A DNA stretch of 64,000 nucleotides from Microglena sp. YARC (GCA_022414725.1 CM039463.1:82142194-82206193), one strand, 5' to 3'; numbered from the stretch's first letter, positions 40,740 through 52,087 are shown. The notes: generated by a model not told the origin, from the sequence alone. A program made the numbers and translations.

Positions 40740-40966
40740 TCCCCTTTCAGCGAATCAATTGGTTTAGTGGTATACCAATCGCTTTGAGGATGCAGGGTCG
40801 CTCAGGGGTTCGATTCCCCCTACGGTCGCCCTGAGCTTTGCAGGTCGTTGTCAACCGCGTTGGTATCTTGTCCAGTTGAGGTCGAAGACCGCTCTCTACC
40901 CGCCTACGACAGGTTCCCTTAATACCACGCCCCACCACTCCACCAGGCGTTATCGTTACCTATTTT
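40740..40966 (+). mobile_element. tRNA-derived SINE, full-length copy
   Basis: 227 bp flanked by TACAGAAATTGA at 40,728-40,739 and 40,967-40,978. The head carries an RNA polymerase III A box (TTGGTTTAGTGGTATACC) and a perfect B box (GGTTCGATTCC, 40,817-40,827) with tRNA-like D and T arms. The acceptor strands do not pair and no anticodon can be assigned. The body (GCAGGTCGTTGTCAACCGCG..., ACCGCTCTCTACCCGCCTACGAC) recurs at 53,747-53,876. Polymerase III would transcribe it and a LINE reverse transcriptase would copy it. Confidence 0.85.
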
Positions 40967-41040
40967 TACAGAAATTGAATTTGGCAAGAGGTCGAAGAGG
41001 GGCTCCAAAATATGACTTCGGTTCCAGCATTGGCAATAAA

Positions 41041-41095
41041 GTGTGTGTGCGTGTGTGCGTGTGTGGGGGGGTGTGGGGTGGGGGGTGTGTGTGTG

Positions 41096-41125
<30 letters not shown>
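41041..41125. repeat. (TG)n/(G)n microsatellite
   Basis: TG and CGTG repeats merge into a run of 29 G (41,097-41,125). The same TG-then-G layout occurs at 39,010-39,067 and 55,067-55,111. Confidence 0.95.
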
Positions 41126-41126
<1 letters not shown>

Positions 41127-42305
41127 TCCTCGAATCAAATTAAGTTACATGCTTCGGCAAAAAAAACTACGGCAAAAAAGCAGATTGAACAAGGTGATCT
41201 GCCTAAAAGTATGCTTGCAAAGCATTAACCAGCAACTTTGAAACTTAATCTTCTACTTCCGTACCGTATCATAATGGAGGGAATGAAATGTGGTAGCCAA
41301 GGACTTCTGCAATCCGAACTAATTTTATTTTATAACCGCTCTTGATGGGCGAATCGGAATCATCTAGGCAGGCGTCTACAGTGTCTATATGTTTGACATT
41401 GTATGCGTACGGTACAACAGACGAAGTGATCAAATGGCTTTTCGAGTGAATCGAGGCATCTCAGAAAAAGTTGAGTAAGGGAACCCGCGATTTTTTTTAA
41501 TCGCGTTTTTAAATCGGGGCGGCCGGGATCGGGCGGTGTGATCAATATTTCCGTCGGCTGCGGGGTAGCCCAAGTTATCTCCTCGTCGCCCATCACAGGA
41601 TGTGTTCGTTTTTTCTTTTTCCGCCGCGCAATGTTATCTTGCCAATTAATGGAGTAGTATGGGCACCACCTACTACACTACATACTTTTGGAACCCGACT
41701 GCGCGATTTACGCAATTTATCAACCTCCTCTGGGCGCCGCGCGCATACTTTCGTTTCAGTTTAGCCAAAAGCGCAACCCAAAATGACGAAATGTAGTACC
41801 CTGCCTGGTAGTCTGTCAACTGGCACACCGCGCTGTAGTCACAAGCTATCTGATTCTGCCCATTGTTTTTGCGTCACACAACTGATTATGCGCATTGTTT
41901 TTTTGCGTCACACAATTACACGCTGTACACGGCTAGCGCACATGTGAGCCAGCCATTATCAGTTGGTCAGTATAGTAATATAGTGTCTGAGCCACACGCC
42001 TTGATCGAGGCGAATCTGGCTCGATCAAGGGCCAGCGAGGCACGCCCAAACGCAGACAGTGCGACTCCTGCTCCTGATCGCAACCAGGGGCAACCTTGAT
42101 CGCCACCCTAGTTGGTAAACTAGGGGGCCGCAGATAGGGTTTTTCTCCACACCCAGATATAGAGCGTGGACCAGAATATTCTGTTACTACAAAGGTCCTC
42201 GACAAAACATTCTATCGACAAAGACTTGTTTTCACGACCTCTCAACTTGTCCGGCCGCTTATTTCCAACGTTTGCCTCTTCAGACCTCCGTTTAGACTAT
42301 TGAAC
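41126..42305. other. Intergenic, upstream of LRR-like gene 1
   Basis: Bases 41,690-41,806 resemble the hAT MITE at 45,000-45,178 (ending GTAGTACCCTG) but lack its left end. A 33-bp direct duplication with GCGCATTGTTTTTTGCGTCACACAA lies at 41,849-41,915. CCTTGATCGAGGCGAATCTGG and its partial inverse near 42,000-42,030 form a small hairpin. The last 200 bases presumably hold the promoter and 5' UTR of the gene at 42,306, but I see no clear core element. Confidence 0.45.
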
Positions 42306-43440
42306 ATGCTTGCTCGCAACCCTGGTCAAGTTATTATTCCCCAGCGAACTGTTGCGCTGCGGATGAATCCTCGGGCTTTGGTCTTGCCCAGAGGAGCTTC
42401 TAGCAATCGCGACCCCCAATTTCCCGACCTACCTGTGAGCAAGGACTGGACCTCAGGTGCGTCTTCGCCACCTTCACTCCATAGTAGTCGTTTAGTCTTC
42501 CATCCTGTGCCTGTTGCAATTCCTGTGCAGAGCCCTTGTGGCGTTGTGCTTGTATCCATTGTAGCGAAAGCCGTAGTAGTAACTGCCCTCTTGCTTCCTT
42601 ACCTTATCCTGGCGCTCTGCTTTCTTTCATTTTCCGCGATAGCCCTGTATGCTGAACTTGCGGATGACTCTGTGCTACTGGCGAACTTTTACCCGCACGC
42701 TTACACTTTGCAAACCGCCCCTGCCTTGATTTGCAGGTCAAAACGGCATCCTAAAGACCAAGCCTGTCGTCTTGGAGGTTAGGGTCGAGGGCTCCCTCCG
42801 CGGCCTTACGTTCCAAGGCGATGTCAGTGCCTTGCCTGGAGGTTACGAGGCAGTCTTTGAGCGTTATCTCGCCAAAGGCGAGCTGAGCGAGCTGGTGAAG
42901 ATCAACTTCAATGGAGTGTTCCCTTTCAACGATGAGATGGCCCTCGCAATTTGCGACCTAGTACCTCACACTGGTCAGCTGGAGGAATTCTCAATGCACA
43001 ACTGTGGTGCGCCCTCTGCTGCGGCTTGGCGCAAGTTGCTTGTCCGCACCCAAGGCTGGACCCAGTTGAAGAAATTGGCTCACACCGGCGACAAGGTCGC
43101 TAGTTTGCTCCTTGGAATGAGCGCCTGCTACCCCATCCCCTCCGTACCTGGTCTGGACGATGATGCCTTGTTGACTATGGCAAGGTACGTTTCGCAGCGC
43201 CGCCCTTGGCAACAGCTGGAGAAGTTGACGTTGCAGAACATCGTCTACCCAGTCATCCCTGGTGAAGAAAATCCCGATTCGGATTGTGACGAGTTGAGTA
43301 TTCAGACCGACGGACGTGACGCCCTGGAAAATTTCGCTGGATCGGTTTGGCAAAACCTGAAGTCGCTCAATCTGGACCCCACTGGGCTCGACGGCTGGAC
43401 CAAGCCGGCCAGCTACGCTATGGGACAACCTTTGGCTTGA
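42306..43440 (+). CDS. LRR-like protein 1, two exons, unknown function
   Basis: Predicted exons 42,306-42,456 and 42,739-43,440 (plus the two bases 42,737-42,738) are separated by a 280-bp intron with GTGCGT donor and TTGCAG acceptor, phase 1; 284 residues. Exon 1 encodes MLARNPGQVIIPQRTVALRM and NPRALVLPR, rich in Arg/Ser/Ala and nearly free of acids for 35 residues, as in organelle-targeting peptides. Exon 2 encodes a regular leucine-containing protein with RVEGSLRGLTFQGDVSALPG, EEFSMHNCGAPSAAAW, LLGMSACYPIP, QQLEKLTLQNIVYPV and LDPTGLDGWTK. Spacing of L-x-x-L units suggests an LRR-type fold. The paralogue at 47,458 shares exon structure, which strongly supports a real gene. I do not recognise the family. 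Confidence 0.82.
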
Positions 43441-44580
43441 TCTGAGTGGAAGCACTGTACGAGATGCTATCGTAGTTCTTCTTGCCTTCACAGCTGAAGC
43501 TGAAGCCGAGTCATTTATTTTTTCACTTGGATATTGTGTAGCTCTGCTGCATAATATCTGTGTGGAAGAGTATGTCGTTAACTGCACTTCAGGTCCTTCG
43601 TTGATTCATCCCTCAACAATCTGCCGTTTGTCTTCTCCTTGTACTTCTGCCAAATCTAGGCATGCTGTCGCTGGAAGGTCCCGTGAACAACCATCATGTA
43701 TTGCTTCCTTGTGGACGGTTAATTCTCTGTCTACTACTGTGTAGTATATCCCTGTGTTCTATTATTGGTTACTATCTTCTGCATCTTGTCTGTTCTACAA
43801 ATGGGATAACTAGGCTGTGTCTAGAGGAGGGTGCCAGCCATCCATTCCTTCTGAACCACACCTACTTGGCCCTGCTAGTCCGATACTGTTTGCACATCAT
43901 TCATCTTGTGTCGAAGGCTTGCTCTGGCATTCCTCCACTGTACCTGCCCCCTCGTACACAACCGTTTCCCTGATATTTCTTTCTGCAAGTGAGGACAATT
44001 GACTGTGTACTCTTTCAGGAATTGTTACAGACCAGGCTTTCAAAGTCTTAAAGATTGAGAAGCCTGTGTCTTATGTGTTTCAACTACGTTAGTCTTTGAA
44101 ATCCGATTGCTAGAACTAGCGAAGCCATCCCCTGAAGGGACGTTTCGGTGCTTGTTTCCTCTGGTCACTTCATTACTGAAATGAGCCGAGACGTGCTGCA
44201 ATTATAAAATTGCCAACCAGGTAGCTGATGCTGGCCTGTGACTGAGTGTGCGTGTGGCTGAGTGTGTGAGAGAGTGTTTGTGTGACAGTGTGTGTGCATA
44301 CCCATGTGACATCCAACCTGTCTTGTCGGTCCATCTTCTGGTTGATTGACTGGACAGGTTTGCCACATGATGGACAAGAGTTGAACCCTTGCCTGCATTG
44401 TAGTCGACCTGCTGGTTGGCAACACATTGCTCGAATGTGAGAAGTGTAGTTTTCGCATTCACGGACAGGTTTGTTGCATAAGCAACAGCTGTTGCAAGTT
44501 GAGTACAGTCATCATATGAACTTGCAGTGCAGTCAGACGTGCACAACTGTCTTGCAGCCCAATGGGCCACCGCAGTACCA
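43441..44580. other. Intergenic after LRR-like gene 1
   Basis: Probable 3' UTR near 43,441-43,560, then ordinary sequence with no gene that I can support. A TG/GAG-rich tract lies at 44,243-44,305. The minus-strand frame 44,202-44,606 gives a His/Thr/Ser-rich product driven by that tract and is not convincing. Confidence 0.4.
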
Positions 44581-44710
44581 TCGTATCTAGTACTAGTGCT
44601 AAACACACCTCGACACTGAGTGCAGAGGGGATATTTCTGTATGCTGGTATCTAGCTAGTACTGGGCACACCTTGGCACTGAGTGCAGAGGGGATATTTGT
44701 GCATGCTAGA
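44581..44710. repeat. Tandem duplication of ~63 bp
   Basis: Two copies of a unit with ATCTAGTACTAG-GCTAAACACACC and CACTGAGTGCAGAGGGGATATTT-TG, from about 44,583 and 44,649. Confidence 0.8.
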
Positions 44711-44999
44711 AGCTTAGGTGTTGGCCTGATAGCTAATATATTAATATGCCTGTGACCAGTGTTCTGAAAACAGTTTCTTTCCTGTAACTGGTTTAAGGGT
44801 ATGCCTTTTGACTCCTCATGACGAACCTGGTTTTGTGGCTCCTCGCTCCTTCAGAAGAGAAAAAAGTATAAGGATCTGCACCCTGGCAATTCGGCTTCTA
44901 ACCGTCTGCGTAATTCAACAAGTCTCCCTATGTGGTAGCTGTGGTAACCACGGAATGTGACAGGGTTTGAACACAGACCGATGTTCGCTTGTTCAGATC

Positions 45000-45178
45000 C
45001 AGGGTACTACTGAGCACGCGGCAGCGCGCGCTGCCTTATTTGAGCCCCTCCACGAATTTCGCGCAATTTTTCCAACCCCATGTGGGCGCAGTGCGCAGTT
45101 TTTGCACTAAAAAGCGCTGGCCAATTTGACGCGTGTGCGCTTGAGGCGCTGACCAATTTGGCAAGAAGTAGTACCCTG
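45000..45178. mobile_element. hAT-type MITE, 8-bp target duplication
   Basis: 179 bp with terminal inverted repeats CAGGGTACTACT / AGTAGTACCCTG. It is flanked by perfect TTCAGATC at 44,992-44,999 and 45,179-45,186. Ends starting CAGGG and an 8-bp duplication are hallmarks of hAT elements. No coding capacity. A relative lies inverted at 52,642-52,827. Confidence 0.92.
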
Positions 45179-45814
45179 TTCAGATCCACTCTGATAGTTT
45201 AGCGACTTGTCGAGGCGACAAAGCATAACATTATTATCAGAAGTTCAGAACAAATTTGATCCAATCTCTTCATTTACCGGTAATCATTGATGAAGTTAGG
45301 CAACTGCACATGACCTTCCACATCTGCGTTGCACATCGGGTACTAGTGCTGTATAGGAATCATGTTATGATAATTACATCTCACATTCAAAAGGACTTGC
45401 TCGCTACGCTCAAAAGTCACATGATGCTCACAGCTTGAACTTGCCCTAGATCTTGAACCTGAACTTAGTTCTATAGCTCCAGCCAGCAATTTTGCTGCTC
45501 GCCGTCTTCGGCAGTATATAACAGGAAATGCAAACTCGAACCTGCGCAAACAAATCATTTTCTTCATCTTCTCATACAAATTATTACTAAAAACTTATCA
45601 AACAGGCTCTAGTCCAAAGTTCTGCCTAAGTGGGGGTAGTTGTGGTATGAGTACTTCAAAATCTTCGTTTTGAGACGTAGCTCGGTAGCTGCTTTCAAAA
45701 GCAAGGTTTCATGAGCTTTAATCTACGTGTCCAAGGAAACAGACAAACAGACCCTCCAAATGCTGCGATTCGGACGTAAAACGCAACGTTTTGAGAAACC
45801 CTAGTTCTGACATG
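45179..45814. other. Intergenic with repeat family J
   Basis: Bases 45,436-45,525 hold one of three copies of a ~75-bp repeat (CCTGAACTTAGTT..., CCAGCAATTTTGCTGCTCGC, CTTCGGCAGT). The others are at 51,715-51,787 and 52,843-52,892. No gene seen. Confidence 0.5.
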
Positions 45815-45857
45815 CAGTGGTCATTGACCACTGAGGGTTGACCACTGGTCAACCCTC
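45815..45857. promoter_or_regulatory. Paired palindromes with TTGACC cores
   Basis: CAGTGGTCATTGACCACTG (45,815-45,833) and GAGGGTTGACCAC plus TGGTCAACCCTC (45,833-45,857) are two adjacent near-perfect palindromes. TTGAC[C/T] is the WRKY-factor W-box core in green plants. Any binding is inference. Confidence 0.35.
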
Positions 45858-45899
45858 ACGAGCCTCCTTCCGAAACAACCCGGATTCCCTGTCCAATCC

Positions 45900-46232
45900 A
45901 TGCTACGGTATGCGGGTCAACGGCCTCAGTTGTGTTTACCTCCTCCCCCCCGCCCCTTCTGGAACACCCTGAGCTACACTATCGGCAACGACTGCACTCC
46001 GATTTTCGAGCAAACAATACTTGGACCTCGAGCGACTGCTTCTCTGAGGCATTGTTTTGTAATCACGCTGCTTTGGGGTCCCGCATCCTTTCTTTCTTTC
46101 TCGGACACTCGTCATCGATCGCACAGTTTCACCAAAATGGATTCGCAGCAGCAGGGCACCGTCCCTGCCACGCAATTCTGGACTGATCATCCTGAGGCAA
46201 CCAGCAGCGGCAAGAAGCGGAATAAACGCTGA
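45900..46232 (+). CDS. Weak ORF, unknown
   Basis: 110 codons, ending MDSQQQGTVPATQFWTDHPE and a basic GKKRNKR tail. The last Met (46,138) has a favourable AAAATGG context. It could be a short protein or first exon. There is no second copy and no recognised domain. Confidence 0.2.
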   Translation: MLRYAGQRPQLCLPPPPRPFWNTLSYTIGNDCTPIFEQTILGPRATASLRHCFVITLLWGPASFLSFSDTRHRSHSFTKMDSQQQGTVPATQFWTDHPEATSSGKKRNKR

Positions 46233-47457
46233 AATCAGCGCAGCGAGCCAATGACACTCCGGGACTTGGTCAAAATTCGCAAAGACTAAAGGACTCAGAC
46301 AAATTTCGCGAGACTGCTGGAGATTGTTATAATTTACATCATCCATCATCCACGAAGCAAAATGTTGCGAAGCACTGATCATAATTTACATCCACCATCC
46401 ACTGACACATGGGCCAGGTGCTGCGCCTTCCTATTTCTTAGTCTAGGAAGATCTTCTGAGCTTCAGCATTAATGCTTTCGAGCTGCACGCTAACGCCTCC
46501 CTTCCTTGCTTGCGTGCTACGCGAAAAGGGGGAGCTCCCTCCCCTCGCACGGCATACTTCAAAGCTTGAACTATGTCTACAGCCCCAAAGCCCCCCACCA
46601 CCCCCCCACCCCACCCCACCCCCACCCCAGGTGATTGTTCTAGAAGCTCGCCCAAAGCAAGGAAGGGTGGTATCATAGACGAGAAGCAAGATCCAGTCTC
46701 GCTCGACTTAGGTTTACAAATGGGCAGATCTGTATTTTTGAATTGTTACTCGTTGCGCGAAATCGTCGTTGCGCAGCCCTGACTGGCGCTTTCGCTATGT
46801 CGAGCTGGCAATTTACCCACACGCCAGGGTATAGGCACGTGGGTGTCTAGGTTTGGGCATTGGGGGTGTTGCTGTACCGATCGCTACCCATTACCTCAAG
46901 TGTGAGAGAAACGTCTTCGAAATCGTAATGAAACCCTTGTTGGGCACAGAGGTTGGGCACGATTCCGTCTAGAGGATCCGCTCGGATCCGCTCAGGGCGG
47001 GGATCCGCTCACGGAGCATGGTGGGGCAGGTGAGGGCGGGGCAGGGGCGGGCAGGGGCAGGGGGCAGGGGCAGGGCGGGGCAAGGGGTGTCCTCGGTGAC
47101 CTGGCGGACCTGGCTGGGCCGTCCTACCTGGGCCGTCCTGGGCTGGGGATCCGCTCAGGGGGCAGGGAGGGCCGAGGGGGAGGGCTTTGACGAGGGTTCT
47201 GGTCCCTTCCGAAACCCTTACGAACTCAGTTGAGTGGACATAAATTGGCTAGAGAGTCCCCAAGGATAGTTTCATCCAGTTATCGACAACTTATTCTTTT
47301 CTCAATTATCTTAACTATTGCGAATAAGCCATTGAATCATTCATTCATAAGTGCGCAGCTTAACAATACAGCTTTCTACTAACCTAATCTGTGATTCCCT
47401 CGCCTGCCGTCGTCAAGTTCGAAATCCCCCCCCCTTCTTTCTCAGCTGGCTCCTACA
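46233..47457. other. Intergenic; G-rich tract and GGATCCGCTC repeats
   Basis: A ~35-bp partial repeat (ATAATTTACATC-A-CCATCCAC) occurs near 46,330 and 46,382. GGATCCGCTC occurs four times at 46,973-47,160. Bases 47,018-47,100 have many GGGG and GGGCAGGGG runs able to form G-quadruplexes. A pyrimidine tract ending TTTCTCAG (47,426-47,445) just before the ATG at 47,458 could be a splice acceptor of a 5'-UTR intron. Confidence 0.45.
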
Positions 47458-48921
47458 ATGCTTCCCGCGAGTGCCAGCGTATCCTCAATGGGAACAAACT
47501 CTTTACTGAGGAGAAACCCAAGAGCCCTTGTCCTGCCAAGGCAGGTGGCCTCCGGGAATGCCACTGCGGCTTCTCCCGCACCAAGGCCCATCGTAGGTAC
47601 GAATAGGGCAGCTCTGAAGGGTCTTTTAGCTTGATAAAAGCCTTTTGAGACGTGGTCGAAGAAGCTCGTACGAGGTCGAAGTGCCCGCTTAAATTCTTCC
47701 ATACTTCGTAGATTCTACCATACGCCTTGGACCATCCTGATACTTGCTGGTTCGCTGCTTTGGTAGATTTTCTGGGCGCAGTATCAACAATGCCCGGTCT
47801 GATGTCGCTGATTGGTGCTTGTGGGTGGTGCAGAGACGGCCGGAGACGGCTCCCAGCGAGTGTAAGCAGGGGATCTCCTGCGTTTAATGGTAGCCTTGCC
47901 GTGCCTTCCAACCACCTGTATTTCTTAAGTTGTTTTGTAGCTACTACCGGCCAGGGGAAGGTTCGAGTCGAGGTCGATATCAATTGCCATCTCTTAGTAG
48001 AATCTTGACAATTGTAATTCTTGTCCCCCTCCCCCCATCTGACGCTCATCCTTATAGACCACTCAGGAAAAGCTGTAGGCCTCAGCTCCATACTCACCTC
48101 AGACTCACATCCCACCTCTCCCTTTTCCCCGACACCTCTTTCCCTATCCATCCCACCCAAGGAAGGACACTCAGCATCTCATCCATCAAATGATATTCAA
48201 TCTACTTGGCTGTTCTGTCCTGTTTACAGGCCAAGAGTCATCTAAGTGGACGAAACCTGAGGTGATCGAAAAGCGTGTGGAGGGTAGCCTTCAAGGCTTG
48301 ATCCTTGCTGGGGACGTTAGCATGATGCCTGGTGGATACTTAGCTGTGTTTGAGCGTTATCATGAGCAGGGGGAGCTAGAAGACCTCACGAGCGTTGAGT
48401 TTCGTGACGTGACCCCTTGGGAGGACGAGGTGGCCAATGCAGTGTGCGAGCTGGTGCCCTACACCAGCAAGATGGAGGAGTTTGTTATGCACAACTGTGG
48501 GGCCCCTTCCATGGAGGGTTGGGTAGCCATGCTGCGCAGCACGGAGGGCTGGGCCAAACTGCGGAAGATGGTCCACAGCGGCGACAAGCTGGGTAGTGTG
48601 CTGTTGGGTATGAACGCCTGCTACCCCATCCCGGCGGTCGCTGGCCTGAACGATGAGGCCCTGTTGGCCATGGCTGCGCATGTTGTGCAGACCCGTCCCT
48701 GGGAGCAGCTGGAGGAGCTGACGCTGCAGAACATTGTGTATCCTGTGCTGCCTTTTGGTGAGGACCCCAACGCTGGCATGTCTGTGCAGATGGATGGCAG
48801 GGAGGCCATTAATGAGCTTGCTAAGAGGGTGTGGCCTTTCCTGGAGAAGATTGACCTGGATCCTATTGGCTTGGATGGCTGGACCAAGATGGCTGATAGG
48901 GCGATGCCCCAAGAAGCATGA
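47458..48921 (+). CDS. LRR-like protein 2, two exons, unknown function
   Basis: Predicted exons 47,458-47,596 and 48,230-48,921 are joined in phase 1 over a 633-bp intron (donor GTACGA, acceptor TTTACAG); 276 residues. Exon 1 begins ATGCTT like the paralogue and has LLRRNPRALVLPR, matching MNPRALVLPR in gene 1, in a Ser/Ala/Arg-rich stretch suited to organelle targeting. Exon 2 has KRVEGSLQGLILAGDVSMMP, EEFVMHNCGAPSMEGW, LLGMNACYPIP, EQLEELTLQNIVYPVLP and LDPIGLDGWTK. Most residues of exon 2 are shared with gene 1, more than in exon 1. This indicates an old tandem duplication with the mature domain under selection. The function is unknown. Confidence 0.85.
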
Positions 48922-49984
48922 TGCTTTATTCAACATTCTCCGCTGGAGGATGTTGAATTGCTTTCCTACCCATTGTCCCTAGTCCTTCAAACCCTGGAAC
49001 GTAAAAAACCCAGGTAACTGGATCACTTTCAATGAAAGCGAATGACAGGAAGTGAACAGCTGAAAGTGAAAGTGAACTGCCCAGGCTGTGGTGGCCAAAG
49101 GTCGGTATCTGATGGACTAGACACCAAGGCGCCCTCCTGAGCCCTTCAAAAATAATCCTTTCTGGGGACCCAGCCCACATGCCTCTATGTGGACCCAGCT
49201 CATTTGCCTTAATGGGGGCCCAGCTCCACGCGCGGACTAGGTACCGCAGTCGCCCCGACTCATCAGCAATGTTTCCTTTTTGGGCTACGCACAGCATTTT
49301 CTAGGTAGCCCCTAAGAGAGGCTAGCTATTGTGTCTGAAAGCTGACACGACTGGCTTTTCGATGCAGCTGCAACTGATGGGCTTGGCGCAGTCACTGGTT
49401 AATGGAGGTGGATGGAAATTGCTGTAGCCCAACCATGGAAAAGTGCTAAAAGCCCACCATAAGGTCCCTTGTTTGACATTGGTTCTTGATTCATGTTTGT
49501 CTCTTTGTTAAATGCGATCTGTGGTATTCAATTTGATTCGCGTCTGTCTCAGAGAGGCATTCTTGGCCTGTGTTAAGGTGTGTGCAGCAGAGATCCTGCC
49601 TCGCTACCCTGACGCTTGCCATCCTGTACCCTTATGTTTGCTGATCCACACGCTTCTTCATGACATTCTTATTATAGGAAGTCTCTAGTTAGATTGACCG
49701 ACGCTTTAGATATCAGCTTGGCGGGCGCAGGAGTGTTGTAGCAGCAGGCTCTAGGGACCATCCTGTCAGGGTAGCATAATAGACCACGGCATGTAGATTG
49801 TCGTCATCTGATCAGATATCGATGAACTACATTGTATGCTCATATATGATCCGCTGACACATCCCCAACCTACATCTCCGTTTGCTTGATGCTTGATTTC
49901 GACTTAGAATTATGGCTGTGTTCCTGCACTGCTGTTGGCCTCTGGTAGTGTCCAAAAGTTGCCACAACTCTTACGCTAGGGGCG
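48922..49984. other. Intergenic after LRR-like gene 2
   Basis: Likely 3' UTR first. GTGAAAGTGAA-type short repeats occur near 49,030-49,080. A segment GGGCTACGCACAGCATTTTCTAGGTAGCCC (49,278-49,310) resembles the left arm of the hairpin element at 50,274. No gene seen. Confidence 0.4.
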
Positions 49985-50245
49985 GTTCTTAGACTTAAGC
50001 TCCTTACGATCTTAGACTAAAGCCCATGATCAGTGCTTCAGCTGTAGGCCAAGCTCTGATGAATTTCTTATACTGAAGCTCATTAGATCTTAGACTAAAG
50101 CTCGTAATCACTGCTTCAGCTGTAGGTTAAGCACTGATAACGTTCTTAGACTAAAGCTCAGTACGATCTTAGACTAAAGCGCATTACGATCTTAGACTGA
50201 CGCTCATGATCAGTGCTTCAGCTGCAGGTGAAGCACTAGTATCTG
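49985..50245. repeat. Composite minisatellite CTTAGACTAAAGCTCA
   Basis: Seven or eight copies of a ~23-bp word, ATCTTAGACTAAAGCTCATTACG. They are interspersed with three copies of ATCAGTGCTTCAGCTGTAGG-AAGCACTGAT. Confidence 0.85.
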
Positions 50246-50273
50246 AGACTAAGTTGCCTTGAAGCATAGTTTT

Positions 50274-50431
50274 TTCCAGCTACACGCAGCAGCTTCTAGG
50301 CAGCTCCCTGAGCCAGCCTCTGTGCTAAGCCCCAAGAATTCGAAAGTCCTGAACAGTGGAATCTGTCAGCTTCCAGGCTCTCTAGGTTGCGTTAGCCTTG
50401 GCTGAATAGAAGCTGCTGCTTTTAGCTGGAA
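50274..50431. mobile_element. Short hairpin element, MITE-like
   Basis: 158 bp with 25-bp ends TTCCAGCTACACGCAGCAGC... and its inverse (23 of 25 matching) at 50,407-50,431. It is flanked by T-rich and A-rich DNA. No clear target duplication. Confidence 0.55.
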
Positions 50432-52087
50432 ATAAAAACACGAAGCGAAAAACTCGAGTTTCAAGGGAGGTTTTATTGAAGCTTGCATGCTTCGTATAGT
50501 TTATGCAGTTTGTTATTAGCTGCAAGTCCTTATTAGTTCAGTTGGGCAGTTGCCAAGGCAATTGAAGTACGTTTTTATCTTCAAGCCCTATAAATCATTA
50601 ATATATACTGTATATTATCTTAGCAGGAATACAATATTATAAATATACATAGTATTTTATTCCTTTAGCCATTGAGCTGAAGTCCGCCCAGTTAATTTGC
50701 CAGACGTTTCCTAGCTACCCAGTCTACCCTTTGTCGAGCAAGGTGTGTCCATTGGAATTGTCGTCATCATCCTCAGGCAGAGGGTGAAATACCTTGCACT
50801 AAGTAGTGAGGAAATAAATGATCTTGGCAGAGTGTATCTTGGCACTTGGTTTGCTGTGACCTACCTGTCCCAACACGTTGTTGGAAGAAAGCTCCTTCAG
50901 ACTTATTTTCGTTATGTGTTCTGTTTTTACAATATTATTCTACAGTACACCACCAGCAGGGCTCAGCGCAATACCCACGGGAACTAGGGGGTCAACTAAG
51001 TTGATTGCTATTTCCAGGTTCCTTGTGAGTGGATAACTATTACTGTCATTGAAATAACTATTACTGTCATTGAAATAACTATCACTGTCATTGAAGTGAA
51101 CATGGCCGCACAAGTGTGGCCAGGCATAGGAGAGCCCCCTCTGGCCCCCATGTTGAATAAATAAATAAATAGTACGCCTAATTGAGAGGCATGAGGTTGA
51201 GGGGCCACCCGGTTTGCTTGCTCTGGAGCCAACCACCACGTTGACTCTTGTCTCTGTCTAGCGGGCACCCTTTTCCCAATTCGAATTTGAAATTTGTAAA
51301 TTTGCAGATGTCACCCTGTCTACAGCTTGTCTGAATCCTTCCCTGTGTCACTCCCCTGTTATTCATTGTATTGGCGTTCCATACTTAAATCTTGGCCTTG
51401 TTTTCATGCCTCCAGCAAGTTGAGGCTGCTCCAATCTCTTCATACTAGCAGTCGCGGTGAGAATGTACATATGTTCCAGTCCAGGGGCCAAATAGGCTTA
51501 AGGGACTTCCCCAACCGAGTTAAAGAGGACTAGGGAGAAAAGGCATGGATGATTTAATCTTTTAACCACCGGTAGTGTGCTGAAGCAGCTGGCCAACTCG
51601 CTCCAACCCCAAACAATCGTTTTACCGGTGGGTGCTGAATCAAATAACTCCCACCAACCCCAAACATTCGGTTTACTAGTGAGGGCTGAATCAGCTGACC
51701 AACTCGCGTGAGATTATAACTTGAACTTGGAATCCTGGATACATGGCCCCAGCTAGCGATTTGACTGCTCGCCATCTTCGGCAGTTAAAGAATTAAGAGA
51801 CTCTAAGTAGTACATATCTGGCATTCCCACGCACCAGACAAGAAATACATGACTTTAACACCGACAAAGATGTAAACCGAGATTACATTGCATTAAATTA
51901 CATTAAATTAAATTACATTACATTACATTACCGCGAGGGTGTATGAGACTCAGTGCTTTAAACAAAAAGAAAAAGCACCCACAGAGATAAAAATGCAAAT
52001 CGATATAAAACCACCAGGAAATGGTATCATGGTATGACGAAGTCACCAACTCACCATTCCATTGAAACGTGAACTTAAAGGATTGGT
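50432..52087. other. Intergenic with several short repeats
   Basis: Three perfect-to-near-perfect 21-bp units ATAACTATTACTGTCATTGAA occur at 51,033-51,095. Three ~57-bp units (GGTGGGTGCTGAATCA..., CAACCCCAAACATTCG) occur at 51,565-51,715. A repeat-J copy is at 51,715-51,787. A minus-strand repeat-H copy with an ATTACATTAAATT tail is at 51,883-51,985. No gene supported. Confidence 0.55.

Noticed and set aside
40800..40830. A functional tRNA gene
   Set aside because: A and B boxes are good but the acceptor strands do not pair, no anticodon can be assigned, and target duplications show a SINE.
44202..44606. 134-codon minus-strand ORF
   Set aside because: Composition is dominated by a GT microsatellite and no domain is visible.
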